From Rhizosphaericola mali (lineage in GTDB: Bacteria; Bacteroidota; Bacteroidia; Chitinophagales; Chitinophagaceae), in assembly GCF_004337365.2 (NCBI RefSeq), contig NZ_CP044016.1:3720001-3784000 (forward strand): a stretch of 64,000 nt of DNA, read 5' to 3'. How positions within the stretch are numbered: position 1 is the first letter of the stretch; each line of letters begins with the position of its first letter. The position numbers and the translations under genes were made by a program. A model generated the notes under the pieces. That model was given only the letters and a program-made list of their open reading frames with translations, made no database searches and was not told where the DNA came from. Below are positions 34,335 to 44,337 of the stretch, piece by piece.

Positions 34335-37300
34335 ATGTCAATCAAAGTTGCTATCAAACACAGGACATTGTATAAATATGATCGCCCTGTATCGTTATCA
34401 CCGCACACGTTTCGTCTAAGACCAGCGGCTCATTCGCGCACGCCTATTGAGTCTTATTCATTTAAAATAAAGCCTAAGGATCATTTTATCAATTGGCAGC
34501 AAGATCCATTTGGTAATTTCCAAGCGCGCGTAGTATTTCCCGAAAAAACGACAGAATTAGAAGTGGATGTAGAAGTTATCGCTCGATTAGAAGTAATTAA
34601 TCCATTTGATTTTTTTGTAGAAAGTTATGCAGAAACATTTCCCTTTAAATACACGGATATTTTAGAGAAAGAATTGGCGCCATATTTGGAAATCATGGAT
34701 GATGGTCCATTGCTAGATTTATGGGTAAAAGAAAATATTGATGTTTCCAAACCTACATCCATCGTTGATTTTCTTGTAGATATTAACCAAAAAGTCAATC
34801 AAAATATTAACTATTCTATCCGAATGGAACCTGGTGTACAGACACCAGATTTTACTTTACAAAAATCATTGGGATCTTGTAGAGATTCGGGGTGGTTGTT
34901 AGTTCAGGCTTTACGCAAACTAGGTTTAGCGGCTCGGTTTGTTTCTGGCTATTTAGTGCAATTAAGCGCAGATGAAAAGTCATTAGATGGACCTTCTGGT
35001 CCTGAAGCAGATTTTACAGATTTACATGCTTGGGCTGAAGTGTACATTCCCGGTGCAGGATGGATTGGGCTAGATGCGACATCTGGATTATTCGCGGGAG
35101 AAGGACATATTCCTTTGGCGTGTACGCCCGACTATAGAAGTGCGGCGCCTGTTGTAGGTGCTTCAGATAAAGCGGAAGTTACTTTCGAATTTGAAAACAA
35201 AGTAACTAGAATTTTCGAAGACCCTAGAGTAACTAAACCTTATACAGAGCAACAATGGAATGAGATAAATGCGGTTGGCGAACAAGTGGACAAAGACTTA
35301 TTTGCCAATGATGTACGACTAACTATGGGAGGCGAGCCCACCTTTGTCTCTATTGATGACATGGAATCGGCGCAGTGGAATACTGCAGCAGATGGTAAGG
35401 AAAAGCGCATCCTTTCACATGATTTAATATTTAGATTGCGAGATAGTTTTGGTCCAAATGGATTGATCCACTATGGACAAGGAAAGTGGTATCCTGGAGA
35501 ACCATTACCACGTTGGCAGTACGGACTATATTGGCGAAAAGATGGCTTCCCAGTTTGGAAAAATCCAAATCTAATCGCACACGAAAAAACGAAACACAAC
35601 TATAATACGAACGACGCAAAAATATTTGCAGAAGAACTATGTAAAAATTTGGCAATTAGTACTGATAATATAAGTTCAGCGTACGAAGATGCCTTTTTCT
35701 TTCTATGGTCTGAGGGGAAAGTCCCTTTTAATGTAGATCCATTAAAAGCCAATTTAAAAGACTCATTGGAAAGACGCACATTGGCAAATCTTTTGGATAA
35801 AGGTCTGGAAAATCCAGCAGGTTTTGTTATTCCAATAGAATGGAATTATTGGAATAATACTTGGTTAAGTTGCGAGTGGAAATTTAACCGACAACATTTA
35901 TTTCTTATACCTGGAAATTCGCCTATTGGGCTACGTCTACCTTTAAATTCTTTGCCTGTTATTTCCAAAGCAAGTTCTAAAGTTACGTTTGAAAGGAGTC
36001 CATTCGAAGAAGTAACAACCTTACCCCAATTTGAAGAAGCAATTACGCGTCGATATGGTACAGTTACGCCATTTGAAGAAGCGCCCAAGAGAGAAATTCC
36101 TATAGTTACAAAGGAAAAAGAGGAAAAGAAAAAGAAAGAACCCGAAGAAATAGAGGAAGATGTTTTATTTGAAATTCAAACAATAAAAACCGCAATCTCT
36201 ATAGAAATAAGAGAGGGTATTTTATATTTATTCTTACCTCCAGTTCAATATATAGAGCACTATTTGGACTTAATTGCCTCCATTGAAGCGACTGCAGACA
36301 AACTAGCGATTCCCGTTAGAATTGAAGGATACGAACCTCCAAGAGATAATCGAGTTGAAAAAATTGTAGTCTCTCCAGATCCAGGTGTTATTGAAGTAAA
36401 TATTCATCCTTCACAAACTTGGGGTGAACTTAAATCGAATATCGAAACCTTATATGAACAAGCGCGCTTGTCCAGATTAGGTACAGAAAAATTTATGCTC
36501 GATGGTCGACATACCGGTACAGGAGGAGGTAATCATGTTACTGTTGGTGGCGACATTCCTGCCAATAGTCCTTTATTAAGACGTCCGGATTTATTACAAA
36601 GTATCATTACTTTTTGGCAACATCATCCCGCATTGTCTTATTTATTTTCCGGTCCATTTATCGGTCCAACTAGTCAAGCGCCAAGGATTGATGAGGGACG
36701 TTTGGAAAAGTTATATGAAATGGAAATCGCTTTTAGTGAGGTTCCAACAGATGGCTTCATACCTTATTGGTTAGTGGATCGTATCTTCCGTCATTTGCTC
36801 ACAGATATAACGGGTAATACCCACCGTTCAGAATTGTGTATTGACAAATTATATTCTCCAGATTCTTCTTCTGGTCGATTGGGAATATTGGAATTTAGAG
36901 GTTTTGATATGCCACCTCATCGACAAATGAGTCTTTTGCAAATCTTATTGGTACGTGCGCTCATTTCCGCTTTTTGGAAAAAGCCATACAAACATGACTT
37001 AGTGAGATGGGGAACAGAATTGCATGACAAATTCCTACTTCCACATTTTATTGAAAAAGATATCGAAGATGTAGTCAAATATCTCAACAATCAAGGTTAT
37101 GAATTTAAATCTGAATGGTTTGCACCATTTGTAGAATTTAGATTTCCACGCTACGGCACAATTCAATTGGAAGATATTCAAATGAATATTCACATGGGAA
37201 TTGAACCGTGGCATGTTTTAGGCGAAGAAATGTCTAGTGCAGGAACTGCAAGATTTGTAGACTCTTCACTCGAACGAGTTCAGGTAAAAATCAATGGTTT

Positions 37301-37754
37301 AAATTCTGATAGATATATACTGTTATGTAATGGAGCCAGAGTGCCATTAACTCCAACAGCTAAAAAAGGAGAATTTATTTGCGGTATACGTTATCGTGCT
37401 TGGCAACCACCAAGCGCATTACATCCAACGATTGGAATAGATGCGCCGTTGACTTTTGATATTGTAGATACTTGGAATGGCCTATCTATTGGCGGATGTA
37501 CTTATTACGTTTCTCACCCTGGCGGCCGCAGTTATGATACCTTTCCGATCAACGCATACGAAGCGGAGTCGAGAAGATTTAGCAGATTTGGAACGACTTC
37601 CTTTACACAAGATGTTTTATTCAAACAGCCACATTTACATGTGACCGAACATTATGTAGAAAATAATCGCAAGCCATTTGTATATGATGCGCCGCCAATA
37701 GCGATAAGTAATGAATATCCTTGCACATTGGATTTAAGGAAAATAAAAAAATAG
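34335..37754 (+). CDS. Transglutaminase-like protein fused to DUF2126 (COG4196)
   Basis: The 1139-residue protein has an N-terminal bacterial transglutaminase-like module (about 1-290) with Cys-182 (LGSCRDSGW), His-231 (LHAWAEVY) and Asp-247 (GLDATSG). The DUF2126 domain follows from about 330 (LTMGGEPTFVSIDDME) and fills the rest; it includes a charged linker near 595-615. DUF2126 is related to glutamine-synthetase-type amidoligases in published domain analyses. No signal peptide is seen. It heads a four-gene set with a metallopeptidase, a second transglutaminase and an ATP-grasp/alpha-E protein. This points to peptide ligation and processing on an unknown target. Confidence 0.9.
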   Translation: MSIKVAIKHRTLYKYDRPVSLSPHTFRLRPAAHSRTPIESYSFKIKPKDHFINWQQDPFGNFQARVVFPEKTTELEVDVEVIARLEVINPFDFFVESYAETFPFKYTDILEKELAPYLEIMDDGPLLDLWVKENIDVSKPTSIVDFLVDINQKVNQNINYSIRMEPGVQTPDFTLQKSLGSCRDSGWLLVQALRKLGLAARFVSGYLVQLSADEKSLDGPSGPEADFTDLHAWAEVYIPGAGWIGLDATSGLFAGEGHIPLACTPDYRSAAPVVGASDKAEVTFEFENKVTRIFEDPRVTKPYTEQQWNEINAVGEQVDKDLFANDVRLTMGGEPTFVSIDDMESAQWNTAADGKEKRILSHDLIFRLRDSFGPNGLIHYGQGKWYPGEPLPRWQYGLYWRKDGFPVWKNPNLIAHEKTKHNYNTNDAKIFAEELCKNLAISTDNISSAYEDAFFFLWSEGKVPFNVDPLKANLKDSLERRTLANLLDKGLENPAGFVIPIEWNYWNNTWLSCEWKFNRQHLFLIPGNSPIGLRLPLNSLPVISKASSKVTFERSPFEEVTTLPQFEEAITRRYGTVTPFEEAPKREIPIVTKEKEEKKKKEPEEIEEDVLFEIQTIKTAISIEIREGILYLFLPPVQYIEHYLDLIASIEATADKLAIPVRIEGYEPPRDNRVEKIVVSPDPGVIEVNIHPSQTWGELKSNIETLYEQARLSRLGTEKFMLDGRHTGTGGGNHVTVGGDIPANSPLLRRPDLLQSIITFWQHHPALSYLFSGPFIGPTSQAPRIDEGRLEKLYEMEIAFSEVPTDGFIPYWLVDRIFRHLLTDITGNTHRSELCIDKLYSPDSSSGRLGILEFRGFDMPPHRQMSLLQILLVRALISAFWKKPYKHDLVRWGTELHDKFLLPHFIEKDIEDVVKYLNNQGYEFKSEWFAPFVEFRFPRYGTIQLEDIQMNIHMGIEPWHVLGEEMSSAGTARFVDSSLERVQVKINGLNSDRYILLCNGARVPLTPTAKKGEFICGIRYRAWQPPSALHPTIGIDAPLTFDIVDTWNGLSIGGCTYYVSHPGGRSYDTFPINAYEAESRRFSRFGTTSFTQDVLFKQPHLHVTEHYVENNRKPFVYDAPPIAISNEYPCTLDLRKIKK

Positions 37755-37763
37755 CAAAAAAAT

Positions 37764-37799
37764 AAAAATAGGTTTTGAATTATATCAAAACCTATTTTT
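37764..37799 (+). terminator. Terminator behind the DUF2126 gene
   Basis: AAAAATAGGTTTTGA (37764-37778) and TCAAAACCTATTTTT (37785-37799) form a perfect stem with a 6-nt loop, and ATTTTTAC continues it. It lies between the fusion gene and the metallopeptidase gene, so these two may be only partly co-transcribed. Confidence 0.88.
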
Positions 37800-37835
37800 A
37801 TTTTTACAAGACTAATCAATAAAACGCGACACCGT

Positions 37836-38894
37836 ATGCAACTATTTGAATGTACCCAATGTGGTCAACCAGTTTATTTTGACAATACTTTTTGTGCATC
37901 ATGCAATGCATCTTTAGGTTTTGACCCGATTGATTTTTCCATGAAATCATTAACACCTGACGAAAATGGAAAATTAGTTGAACCGAAATCAAATACCTCT
38001 TTTCACTATTGTGCCAATCATGAGCATGACGTTTGTAATTGGATTATTTCGGATGAAGATCCTGCAACTTTTTGTATTGCGTGTTCTTTAAATAGAACGA
38101 TTCCTGACATATCACAACCAGATTATTTAGTACGTTGGAAAACAATTGAAGCAGCTAAACATCGTCTTATCTATGGTTTATTAAAATGGAAACTGCCTGT
38201 AATAAGCAAGGTTACCAATGAAGAAGACGGAATTCAATTCGACTTTAAAGCGGACGACAATAGTCAAGAACGCGTATTGACAGGTCACGCGAATGGCTTG
38301 ATTACGATGAATATTGAAGAAGCCGACGACGTCGAACGTGAAATGGCTAAAAATAATATGGATGAAGTTTATCGAACGGTTTTAGGACATTTCCGTCATG
38401 AAATTGGTCATTATTATTGGGATTTATTGATATCCAAAAAGCCTGATGCATTGGAAAAATGTAGAGCAATATTTGGAGATGATACAAAAAGTTATCAGGA
38501 AGCACTGGACGAGCACTATAACAATGGTGCACCAGCAGATTGGGCATTACACTATATTAGTTCGTATGCAACCATGCATCCTTGGGAAGATTGGGCAGAA
38601 ACTTGGGCACATTATTTACATATAGTCGATACATTGCAAACGGCGTATTCTTTTGGATTAAATGTTCATCCAAAAATTTCTAATCCACCTAAAACATTTG
38701 TAAGTAGTATTGATTTTGATCCGTACGAAGAAAAAGATTTTAGTAAAATAATCAACAATTGGTTTCCTATTACTTTTGCACTGAATAGTATTAATAGAAG
38801 TATGGGAGAAGATGATTTGTATCCATTTGTAATCAATGTAGACGTTCAGAAAAAGTTAGAATTCATACATAATGTAATTCATCAAACTATATAA
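37836..38894 (+). CDS. Zinc-ribbon putative metallopeptidase (COG4307 type)
   Basis: The 352-residue protein begins with a zinc ribbon (Cys-6, Cys-9, Cys-20, Cys-23: FECTQCG...FCASCNASLGF) and has more Cys in HYCANHEHDVCNW and FCIACS. The catalytic motif is HEIGHYYW with His-188, Glu-189 and His-192. A later EDWAETWAHYLH segment can give the third ligand. This is the zinc-binding metallopeptidase family (COG4307), known to co-occur with transglutaminase/ATP-grasp clusters. It probably trims or releases the tagged product; that is inference. Confidence 0.88.
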   Translation: MQLFECTQCGQPVYFDNTFCASCNASLGFDPIDFSMKSLTPDENGKLVEPKSNTSFHYCANHEHDVCNWIISDEDPATFCIACSLNRTIPDISQPDYLVRWKTIEAAKHRLIYGLLKWKLPVISKVTNEEDGIQFDFKADDNSQERVLTGHANGLITMNIEEADDVEREMAKNNMDEVYRTVLGHFRHEIGHYYWDLLISKKPDALEKCRAIFGDDTKSYQEALDEHYNNGAPADWALHYISSYATMHPWEDWAETWAHYLHIVDTLQTAYSFGLNVHPKISNPPKTFVSSIDFDPYEEKDFSKIINNWFPITFALNSINRSMGEDDLYPFVINVDVQKKLEFIHNVIHQTI

Positions 38895-38901
38895 ATTTTC
38901 T

Positions 38902-38926
38902 TGTAAGGACTATTATAGTCCTTACA
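38902..38926. terminator. Bidirectional terminator between the two halves of the cluster
   Basis: TGTAAGGACTAT (38902-38913) and ATAGTCCTTACA (38915-38926) form an almost perfect 25-bp palindrome. It is flanked by TTTTC and TTTTT. It overlaps the stop codon of the minus-strand transglutaminase gene (38922-38924). Confidence 0.75.
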
Positions 38927-39791
38927 TTTTTACAACATCGACAGCTACATCCATCGTATTTTCTCCGAATCCAGTCATCACACCTTTTAAAGGAACTACA
39001 TCGAAATAATCTCTTCCCCAAGAAGTGACGATATATTCTTCTTTAGGAATTTTATTATTGGTAGGATCAAAATCAAACCAACCATAGTTCGGGACAAAGA
39101 CCGCAAACCAAGCATGAGAGGCATCTGCACCTAACATTTTCTTCTCTCCTTCTGGCGGTATCGTTTCTATATAACCACTAACATATCTTGCTGGCAAACC
39201 CAAACTACGAATACAAGCCAACGCCAGATTGGCAAAATCTTGACATACTCCTTTTTTTAGTTTAAATACTTCAGATGGAGGGGTTGCAATAGTTGTGAAA
39301 CCAGAGGAAAATTTCCAATCTGTAAAAATAGTTTGCATTAATGTTTTTACACAAATAAGAAAGGATGTATTTTTCGAAAAAATCTTTTCTGCAAATTCCT
39401 TAATATCACAATTAAACTCTGTTATAGTTGTCGGAGCAATAAATTGCAATATGGAATAATCATTTTCTCGAATAGAATCTTTTATTTCTTTCCAAGAAAT
39501 TTTTGCAGCCTCATTCCACTTTTCATCTACACTTTTATAGTCATTTTCTATGATTGAAACAGAAGTAACAGACAACTCACTATGATCTTCTTCTATCGAA
39601 AAATATTCCAAATTATTTCCAAAAGCATCTTCATAAGTTTGCCTTGTTAGAGGATCTGGAGAAATACTTAGACGATATTCATTTAAAACTTGACAATCTG
39701 TATTACGTGGGTGTAGCAAAGCGATATTTTGACAAAGACTTACAGGTTCACTATAAGTATACGTCGTTTTATGTATCACTTTATATTTCAT
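38922..39791 (-). CDS. Transglutaminase family protein (COG1305)
   Basis: The 289-residue protein has an N-terminal beta domain (YKVIHKTTYTYSEPVSLCQNI) and the transglutaminase core with Cys-183 (KKGVCQDFANLALA), His-226 (DASHAWFAVFVP) and Asp-242 (FDFDPTNN). It may transfer or cleave amide bonds between peptides. The start lies 3 nt after the stop of the ATP-grasp/alpha-E gene, so both form a tight operon. It is a second, separate transglutaminase next to the fused one at 34335. No signal peptide is seen. Confidence 0.93.
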   Translation of the reverse strand: MKYKVIHKTTYTYSEPVSLCQNIALLHPRNTDCQVLNEYRLSISPDPLTRQTYEDAFGNNLEYFSIEEDHSELSVTSVSIIENDYKSVDEKWNEAAKISWKEIKDSIRENDYSILQFIAPTTITEFNCDIKEFAEKIFSKNTSFLICVKTLMQTIFTDWKFSSGFTTIATPPSEVFKLKKGVCQDFANLALACIRSLGLPARYVSGYIETIPPEGEKKMLGADASHAWFAVFVPNYGWFDFDPTNNKIPKEEYIVTSWGRDYFDVVPLKGVMTGFGENTMDVAVDVVKM

Positions 39792-39794
39792 AGT

Positions 39795-42374
39795 TTAGTA
39801 AATTAGGTCAGACTTATATAGTTGTTTAGGCACTATAGTATGTTTAAAATAAGCTTTTGAAATCAAATCGCTTATCTCTAACATTAGATGGTACATTTTA
39901 TCCAAAAATGATTGCAAATTTTCATATTCTTCTAATTCTCCGATCGATTTAGAAAGCGTGACCACATTAGCATGTTCGACCATTTTAATGGCTGTACTAA
40001 TACAATTATCGAGTTGAGAGTCAGACTGTGGCATGTATTGATTTCGCGGAAGACTTTTTACATATTTCTGTAATTTTTCCAAAAGATAAGCCAGCGATCT
40101 CGGGTTATCCAAATCCTTTAACAATAAATCCAACATCAAATGTATTTGTAAAAAATCCTTAAATGTATAGCGATATGCATTCAAATTTTGATTACAAATA
40201 AGAACTGACTCAATCAATTCATGTTCCACAGAATCGACTTTTTTATGCGTAAAATTAAATTGCAATAGCGCAATCACAGAAAAACATTGTTCGATTTTCC
40301 GGCCAACATCAAAGATCGTCCAACCTTGTAGTCTATTGGCACTTTCTCTATTCAAACCAAGAAATGCAAACATAGAAGACACTACATCATCTATAATCCT
40401 CACTTCTGCTTGCACATCAGTAATCGCTTCGATATTTTCAGAAGAAAATTGTTGATCCAAATGATGAAATACGCGCCAAATATCATTGGACCAAAACTCA
40501 CGTACACTCAAAAATGTATTTTTAAATCTTTGGAAATTACTCAAATAAGATCCCGCTCTTTTAGGATCAAAAAGAATATTATCGATTTCTTCCCAAGGAT
40601 TTTCTAATAGTTGTGCATCTTTCATTTCTACAAATCCCGGATAAGTAAATGTAAAACATGTCAATGCGCGCAATAAGATAATTGTTGCAGATTCGGAAGT
40701 ATCATTATCATATACGTATCGATCAGACTGCATCAAAAATTGCATAACAGTTCGCAAAAACCGCCCATTGGAAATCATTCGTTCCGTATATCTCCCAAGC
40801 CAAAACAAAGATTCTGCTGTATGACTCGGAAGTGCAATTGGCTGACGCATCGAAAAAGTCTGCGCCACTTTGTGCATGATAGGCAAATTTTCTTTAATAT
40901 TTTCAGATAAAATCCAAGTATCCTTACTCGTTCCACCAGATTGATTGGTAATGATAATATTATTTTTGCTATCCCCCGCACGCGTCAATCCTCCTGGCAT
41001 AACGACATACGAATCGTCTGAATGCGCCAGAAAACTTCTAAAAACAGCACGACCAGCGTGAATGGTACGATTGCTGTAAGCAGGAATAGAGGAAAAATTT
41101 ACTTTTTCCTGTCCTACATATAAATAAGGTTTTTCTTGAATTTGAAGAATTAAATTCGCTTTTTCTTCTCCCTTTAATTCGCCTACATCAATCACCGATG
41201 GCGAATTTAAGTCCGAACGATAAATACGTTTGATGACTAAATTGTCAATATTTTCAAGTACAAATTTTAACTCTTTTTCTTGTCCGCACCACCAAGTAGC
41301 TAAAGAAGGTAAGATCAATTCTCCCATTTCAAAATAGGCGGCGACATTGGGAAGAAATGGAATCAAACCCGGATTTTCCAAAATACTGCTTCCAATGGCA
41401 TTTTTGATAACGACATTTCCCGATCTGGCAACATGTAATAATCCAGGCACTCCCAATAACGAATCAGAACGTAACTCCAATGGGTCACAAAAATTATCAT
41501 CCAATCTTCTTAAAATCACATCAATTCGTTCTAATCCAGACAAGGTTTTTAGCCAGAGATAGTCGCCTTTAACCATCAGATCCTCCCCTTGTACGAGCGT
41601 TATGCCCAAATAATTAGATAAATAAGCGTGTTCGAAATACGTTTCATTTCCCGGCCCTGATGTCAGTACTACAATCTTAGGATTGTCAATACCGTGCGGA
41701 ACATTTGAACAAAGTTCTTTATATACAGAATTGAAATAAGCGCCAATCTTGGCAACCATTTCATTTTTGAAAAATTCAGGGAAAGCCGTAGATAATGCCA
41801 TTCTATTTTCCAAAGCATAACCAGAGCCAGATGGTGCTTGTGTCCGATCTCCAATTATCCAAAGTTGACCATCTTTGCTTCGTGCCATATCCGCCGCATA
41901 GAAATTAAGAAAACAACCGCCCGGAACATCGATCGACATACATTGTCTTATATAGCCTGGATGTTGGAATATTAATTCCGCTGGAATAATTTTATTTTTT
42001 AGCAAAAACTGAGGACCATATATATCCTTTGCAATTAGATTTAATATGGTAGCTCGTTGAATCAATCCACTTTGAATGGTTTCCCATTCTTCGCCATCGA
42101 TGATATTAGGAATTGGATCTAATTTCCAATTGCGAGCAGCTCCCGTTGGATCGTCATAGATATTATAAGTTACGCCATTTTCTTTCAACATGCGTAGCAT
42201 GTCAAATTTTTTCTTCTCTAATTCTTCTGGAGTTAAGGACTGAAATGCTTCAAAAAAAGAATCCCAATAAGGCAAAACTTCGCCTTTGCCTTGAAATCTC
42301 AATTCATCATATGTCGATAAATCAGGCTGGTAATCTTTTAAAACAGTGTACATTAACTCGTTTTCGTCCAACAT
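39795..42374 (-). CDS. Circularly permuted ATP-grasp fused to alpha-E domain
   Basis: The 859-residue protein combines two normally separate genes. The circularly permuted type 2 ATP-grasp (COG2308, about 20-490) has NIIDGEEWETIQSGLIQRA, DRTQAPSGSGYALENR and VKGDYLWLKTLSGLERIDVILRR. The all-helical alpha-E domain (COG2307/DUF403, about 515-850) has SLFWLGRYTERM. ATP-grasp enzymes ligate carboxylates to amines with ATP. The alpha-E domain is thought to act with it. It is the first gene of the operon with the transglutaminase and is likely the ligase core of the system. Confidence 0.93.
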   Translation of the reverse strand: MLDENELMYTVLKDYQPDLSTYDELRFQGKGEVLPYWDSFFEAFQSLTPEELEKKKFDMLRMLKENGVTYNIYDDPTGAARNWKLDPIPNIIDGEEWETIQSGLIQRATILNLIAKDIYGPQFLLKNKIIPAELIFQHPGYIRQCMSIDVPGGCFLNFYAADMARSKDGQLWIIGDRTQAPSGSGYALENRMALSTAFPEFFKNEMVAKIGAYFNSVYKELCSNVPHGIDNPKIVVLTSGPGNETYFEHAYLSNYLGITLVQGEDLMVKGDYLWLKTLSGLERIDVILRRLDDNFCDPLELRSDSLLGVPGLLHVARSGNVVIKNAIGSSILENPGLIPFLPNVAAYFEMGELILPSLATWWCGQEKELKFVLENIDNLVIKRIYRSDLNSPSVIDVGELKGEEKANLILQIQEKPYLYVGQEKVNFSSIPAYSNRTIHAGRAVFRSFLAHSDDSYVVMPGGLTRAGDSKNNIIITNQSGGTSKDTWILSENIKENLPIMHKVAQTFSMRQPIALPSHTAESLFWLGRYTERMISNGRFLRTVMQFLMQSDRYVYDNDTSESATIILLRALTCFTFTYPGFVEMKDAQLLENPWEEIDNILFDPKRAGSYLSNFQRFKNTFLSVREFWSNDIWRVFHHLDQQFSSENIEAITDVQAEVRIIDDVVSSMFAFLGLNRESANRLQGWTIFDVGRKIEQCFSVIALLQFNFTHKKVDSVEHELIESVLICNQNLNAYRYTFKDFLQIHLMLDLLLKDLDNPRSLAYLLEKLQKYVKSLPRNQYMPQSDSQLDNCISTAIKMVEHANVVTLSKSIGELEEYENLQSFLDKMYHLMLEISDLISKAYFKHTIVPKQLYKSDLIY

Positions 42375-42434
42375 AAAACAATAAAAATCTACTTAATCAC
42401 ACAAATCTTACAAATCGCAAATATAATTTTTTCT

Positions 42435-43238
42435 TTAATCTTTCTCGATAAGCGAAGATAATGGATAGCGTAGACCGGAATAACTCATCATATCTACTTT
42501 GATACTGCCTACACTCAGTGGGCTTTCTATCCTTAATGGAATATGATTAGCATCATCACTCACCCAAGCAGTCATTTTTTCACCACCTTTAAAAACGGTT
42601 CCTTTCAATAATAATGGTTTGAATTTGATGGCATTGAAAGTGCCATATTGAGTCGTAATCTTTTCTTTTCCTAAATATCTAATATACATGTGATAGACTT
42701 CTTCATCCAAATACATATCGAATGGAATCTTATCACCTGTTTTATAACTATTAAAATCCAAACTGCGCACATTGTATAGGGCGCTTATGACATCTTGCGT
42801 ACACTTATTTATCTTAAATGTTTTGCTAGATTCTGTTTCTACTTTTTCATCGTTGTGGTAAAAGTAGGCAACTTGACTTTTTTTATATTTTCCCTCATTT
42901 ACATTGCGGACAAATTTGTAAGGCAACATATCTTTTGCATCGAAATAGCTTTCATAACGATCTCTTACTTTAAATATCCAATCGTATTTGGAATTGCTCC
43001 AGCCTGTACCTACAACATGATACACCGTTTTTCCTTCTAAAATCTCCGCGGTCGTTTTGAAATTTGCAGTCCCAGCATTGACATACAAACCAATAACATT
43101 GTAATAAATATTCAAAGTAATAGACTCACCCGCTCTAAATGAAGTATTGGCAACCGTGCAAATTGGCTCATTATTTTGAGCGAAAATACTCAGAGGAACA
43201 CTACATAACGCAATCGCAATGGTTAATATCCTTTTCAT
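42435..43238 (-). CDS. DUF3108 periplasmic protein
   Basis: The 267-residue protein has a signal peptide (cut near SIFAQ|NNEP). A beta-rich DUF3108 domain follows: FRAGESITLNIYYNVIGLYVNAGTA and GGEKMTAWVSDDANHIPLRIES. The family is common in Gram-negative envelopes, with no proven role. Its ATG overlaps the stop of the membrane protein gene by 4 nt (ATGA), so the two are coupled. The protein probably works in the periplasm with it. Confidence 0.88.
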   Translation of the reverse strand: MKRILTIAIALCSVPLSIFAQNNEPICTVANTSFRAGESITLNIYYNVIGLYVNAGTANFKTTAEILEGKTVYHVVGTGWSNSKYDWIFKVRDRYESYFDAKDMLPYKFVRNVNEGKYKKSQVAYFYHNDEKVETESSKTFKINKCTQDVISALYNVRSLDFNSYKTGDKIPFDMYLDEEVYHMYIRYLGKEKITTQYGTFNAIKFKPLLLKGTVFKGGEKMTAWVSDDANHIPLRIESPLSVGSIKVDMMSYSGLRYPLSSLIEKD

Positions 43239-44233
43239 TTATTTCTAAATATTTTTATTCCCAATACAAAACAACTTCCTATCAGAGCAGGCAATATGAG
43301 ATTAACAAGCCAGATCAATATTGCACTACTTATAATTCCCAATTTATTTAAACTAAGCAAACCAAACAATTGCAAACTTAATTCTCCGCGTACGCCCACT
43401 TCGGCAGCAGGTATAGTTGGTATAATCGCCATCAGCAAAAACATGGACGCGGTCGCATACATCGTCTCGGCAACAGGCATCTCCACTCCTAAGATAAAGA
43501 ATACTAATAAATATTGCAGAATAAATATAATATATCTTACAAAGGCAAAAAATAAAACCTTACTTAATAGTCGTGTATCATAGGTTTCTAAACTTTGGAT
43601 GATGTAAATATATTTTTTGAAAAAAGGAATTTTCTCAATCCACTTAATAATCCAAGATATTTTGAAATAAAGAATGATCAAAACGATCGTAATTCCCGCC
43701 AAGACAAACAATAATCCTTTGAGCCACAATGTGGAAATACCAGAAACAGAATGTTCCATTCGCATGGGATAAATCAGTAAAAACGTACCTGCAATTCCAG
43801 TAATAAATGTGATAATAACTTGGCTCAAACTCCCAACAAAACTGACAGAAAGCGATCGCAATCTTTTCCCTTCTTGCATATACATCATTCTACCCAAATA
43901 TTCACCCAAGCCATTTGGGATAAATATAGAAAAGGACAAACCAGAAAGTACCGCTTGAAATCCTGTAAATAGCGATACTTTTTGTACTGGGCGAATGAGC
44001 AATTGCCATTTTTTTGCTTCCAATCCCCAATTGACACACATCAATAATAGCAATATAGAAAGTAACCAAGCATGACTATAAAATGCAGCTTTGATCTCCA
44101 CCCAAGCTGCTGTAATATTTTGAGTCTCTTTGATATTTTTGACAATGAAATACGTCAGCACGACAAACAATAACGGGCCAACACAATAATCGAGGACTTT
44201 TTTAAATTTTGGATGCAAATTACTTCTTGCCAA
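43235..44233 (-). CDS. UPF0104/LPG-synthase-TM-like membrane protein
   Basis: The 332-residue protein has about eight membrane helices and the conserved GLSFSIFIPNGLGEYLGRM and PTIPAAEVGVRGELSLQLF segments. It matches the YbhN/UPF0104 family, a membrane part of lysyl-phosphatidylglycerol synthases without the transferase domain. Family members are proposed flippases or lipid-linked transporters. It overlaps the DUF3108 gene by 4 nt and precedes it in the operon. Confidence 0.87.
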   Translation of the reverse strand: MARSNLHPKFKKVLDYCVGPLLFVVLTYFIVKNIKETQNITAAWVEIKAAFYSHAWLLSILLLLMCVNWGLEAKKWQLLIRPVQKVSLFTGFQAVLSGLSFSIFIPNGLGEYLGRMMYMQEGKRLRSLSVSFVGSLSQVIITFITGIAGTFLLIYPMRMEHSVSGISTLWLKGLLFVLAGITIVLIILYFKISWIIKWIEKIPFFKKYIYIIQSLETYDTRLLSKVLFFAFVRYIIFILQYLLVFFILGVEMPVAETMYATASMFLLMAIIPTIPAAEVGVRGELSLQLFGLLSLNKLGIISSAILIWLVNLILPALIGSCFVLGIKIFRNK

Positions 44234-44337
44234 ACCTATTTTTTTATAATTACAATTTTACTGAAAGAAGCTAACAAAATACGAATTAATGAAATTTTCG
44301 AGCCAAAAAATGTTTTAGCGTACTTTCACACTTTGAA

